Source: Clostridiales bacterium (GTDB taxonomy: Bacteria > Bacillota > Clostridia > Christensenellales > CAG-138). Taken from it: a DNA stretch of 64,000 bases. The stretch lies in contig SFNQ01000007.1 of the NCBI GenBank assembly GCA_004554165.1, positions 3,066 to 67,065 of the forward strand. Direction: 5' to 3'. How positions within the stretch are numbered: the stretch's first letter is position 1; every line of letters begins with the position of its first letter. Shown here piece by piece: positions 63,389-64,000 of this stretch. Both the position numbers and the translations under genes were made by a program. A model generated the notes under the pieces. The model saw only the letters and a program-made list of their open reading frames with translations. It did no database searches and was not told where the DNA came from.

Positions 63389-63914
63389 CCGGAAGGGACA
63401 GTCCCTCTTTGCATACCTGTACGACCAGCTTTTGGAAGCGGATATCAATTTGAAGAGAAGATATGTTCCGGATAACGACTATTTTTCTGCGATTGGAGAG
63501 GAATGGAGCCGCCCCACAAACACAAGGGTGCTTGAAAAATATGGAGAGCCGGACGAGGTGATCGTTTATGCTTATTATGAAGATCCCATCAACCCCCATG
63601 CTAGTGCAGCGCTGCGCTATGGCGGCCGGTTATACAGATATTATTTTCATGAGTTTCTGGAGGACGGAACGCCGGATATCTTTGGAGAGGCCTATTTTGA
63701 GGATATTGAGCTCATTTCCCCGGAGGATACCTTCGGCAGAGCAAAGCTGCATGTGGGCAGTACGCGGCGGGATGTGCTGAAGGCGCTCTTCGGCTGCCCG
63801 AGAGTGAATGAGACACCCCCAGGGGAAAAGTATTACTGGAATATGCAAAACGATTACATCATTTTCACCTATGACGAGAACGATATTGTCACGACCATAA
63901 GATTCCACTTATAG
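63291..63914 (+). CDS. signal-anchored protein of unknown function in an RHS-flanked cassette
   Basis: The 207-residue protein has a very basic N-terminus and one transmembrane segment (about 13-32, ILVALLAILCAMLFV). An acidic, aromatic-rich outer domain follows (EEWSRPTNTRVLEKYGEPDEVIVYAYYEDP, LHVGSTRRDVLKALFGCP). I do not recognise a family. The paired GXP-DXV and VGSTRRDVLKALFG phrases recall small repeats of the SmpA/OmlA-like type, but that is weak. The start is ATG 63291 with GGAGGG 6 bases upstream. Flanking RHS footprints suggest a role linked to an RHS/YD-repeat protein, perhaps immunity or accessory. Confidence 0.65.
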   Translation: MMRKRRKPGRTMIRAGILVALLAILCAMLFVPDRKGQSLFAYLYDQLLEADINLKRRYVPDNDYFSAIGEEWSRPTNTRVLEKYGEPDEVIVYAYYEDPINPHASAALRYGGRLYRYYFHEFLEDGTPDIFGEAYFEDIELISPEDTFGRAKLHVGSTRRDVLKALFGCPRVNETPPGEKYYWNMQNDYIIFTYDENDIVTTIRFHL

Positions 63915-64000
63915 CTACAGCTACGACGGAAACGGGCAGCGGACAAGGACGGAGAGCAGCGCCTTTACAACAGAATATGAATACGACAGCGTTGGGAACC
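63901..64000 (+). pseudogene. YD/RHS-repeat coding fragment, runs off the window
   Basis: From 63913 the plus strand translates as SYSYDGNGQRTRTESS, then TTEYEYDSVGN, the tandem YD repeat of RHS/wall-associated proteins. A stop at 63898-63900 closes the frame upstream and no start codon is seen, so this is a 5'-truncated piece or the continuation after a cassette insertion. What follows beyond 64000 decides whether a long RHS gene resumes. The first 21 bases from 63915 repeat the footprint at 63260. Confidence 0.75.

Overview
This window looks like a chromosomal segment of a strictly anaerobic, endospore-forming, G+C-rich member of the Bacillota, probably class Clostridia. Two alpha/beta small acid-soluble spore proteins show sporulation. 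An oxygen-sensitive class III ribonucleotide reductase with its radical-SAM activase shows anaerobiosis. The hrcA-grpE-dnaK-dnaJ operon behind a perfect CIRCE element and the asp23-like/fakA pair are typical of Bacillota. The order within the class is inference.

Layout. 1-336: 5' part of an SPFH/prohibitin-like gene. 730-7759 (minus): an ssnA-ygfK-xdh operon matching the selenium-dependent xanthine dehydrogenase/purine catabolism set. It is divergent from a threonine synthase-like PLP gene (7984-9219). A BMP-type nucleoside/purine ABC importer follows (9492-14584), so uptake and breakdown of purines are probably linked. 14796-16822: serC-serA. 17490-20353: nrdD-nrdG behind a dense control region with NrdR-like boxes, three DnaA-box-like 9-mers and a strong promoter. 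20702-21382: sfsA. 21657-24861 (minus): exoA/xth-maf-uvrC, translationally coupled. 24952-27872: a Crp/Fnr-type regulator and a NitT/TauT-type ABC importer. 28002-35151: a lipase-like hydrolase, a NagB-like protein lacking catalytic residues, family 4 uracil-DNA glycosylase, YebC, Asp23-like, FakA and RecG. 35296-35749: two tandem spore protein genes. 36282-37322 (minus): a phosphoesterase lipoprotein. 37609-45462: lepA-hemW and then hrcA-grpE-dnaK-dnaJ. 46068-48359 (minus): cheW and a chemoreceptor. 49174-51407: a DUF1538 membrane protein coupled to a double PII-like protein. 51964-57570: pgi, a small lipoprotein, a TIM-barrel isomerase/epimerase, a DUF3810 membrane protein and a TrpB/cysteine-synthase-fold PLP enzyme. 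58509-61147: a MATE transporter and a LacI-family regulator. 61553-64000: an accessory, partly AT-rich patch with a frameshifted VanY-like peptidase, a DUF5050-like membrane protein and an unknown anchored protein. It also carries a 114-bp duplicated signal-anchor module and YD/RHS-repeat footprints.

Most of the window is ordinary core genome. The parts that merit a second look are the DUF1538/PII-like pair (with an apparent CTG start), the RHS-associated cassette patch at the right end, the DnaA/NrdR control region of nrdD, two nearly identical leaderless promoter-start arrangements, the catalytically stripped NagB-like protein, and a dispersed structured intergenic element. No rRNA, tRNA, CRISPR array, transposase or prophage genes were recognised. 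All assignments come from reading the sequence and translations by eye; no database search was run.
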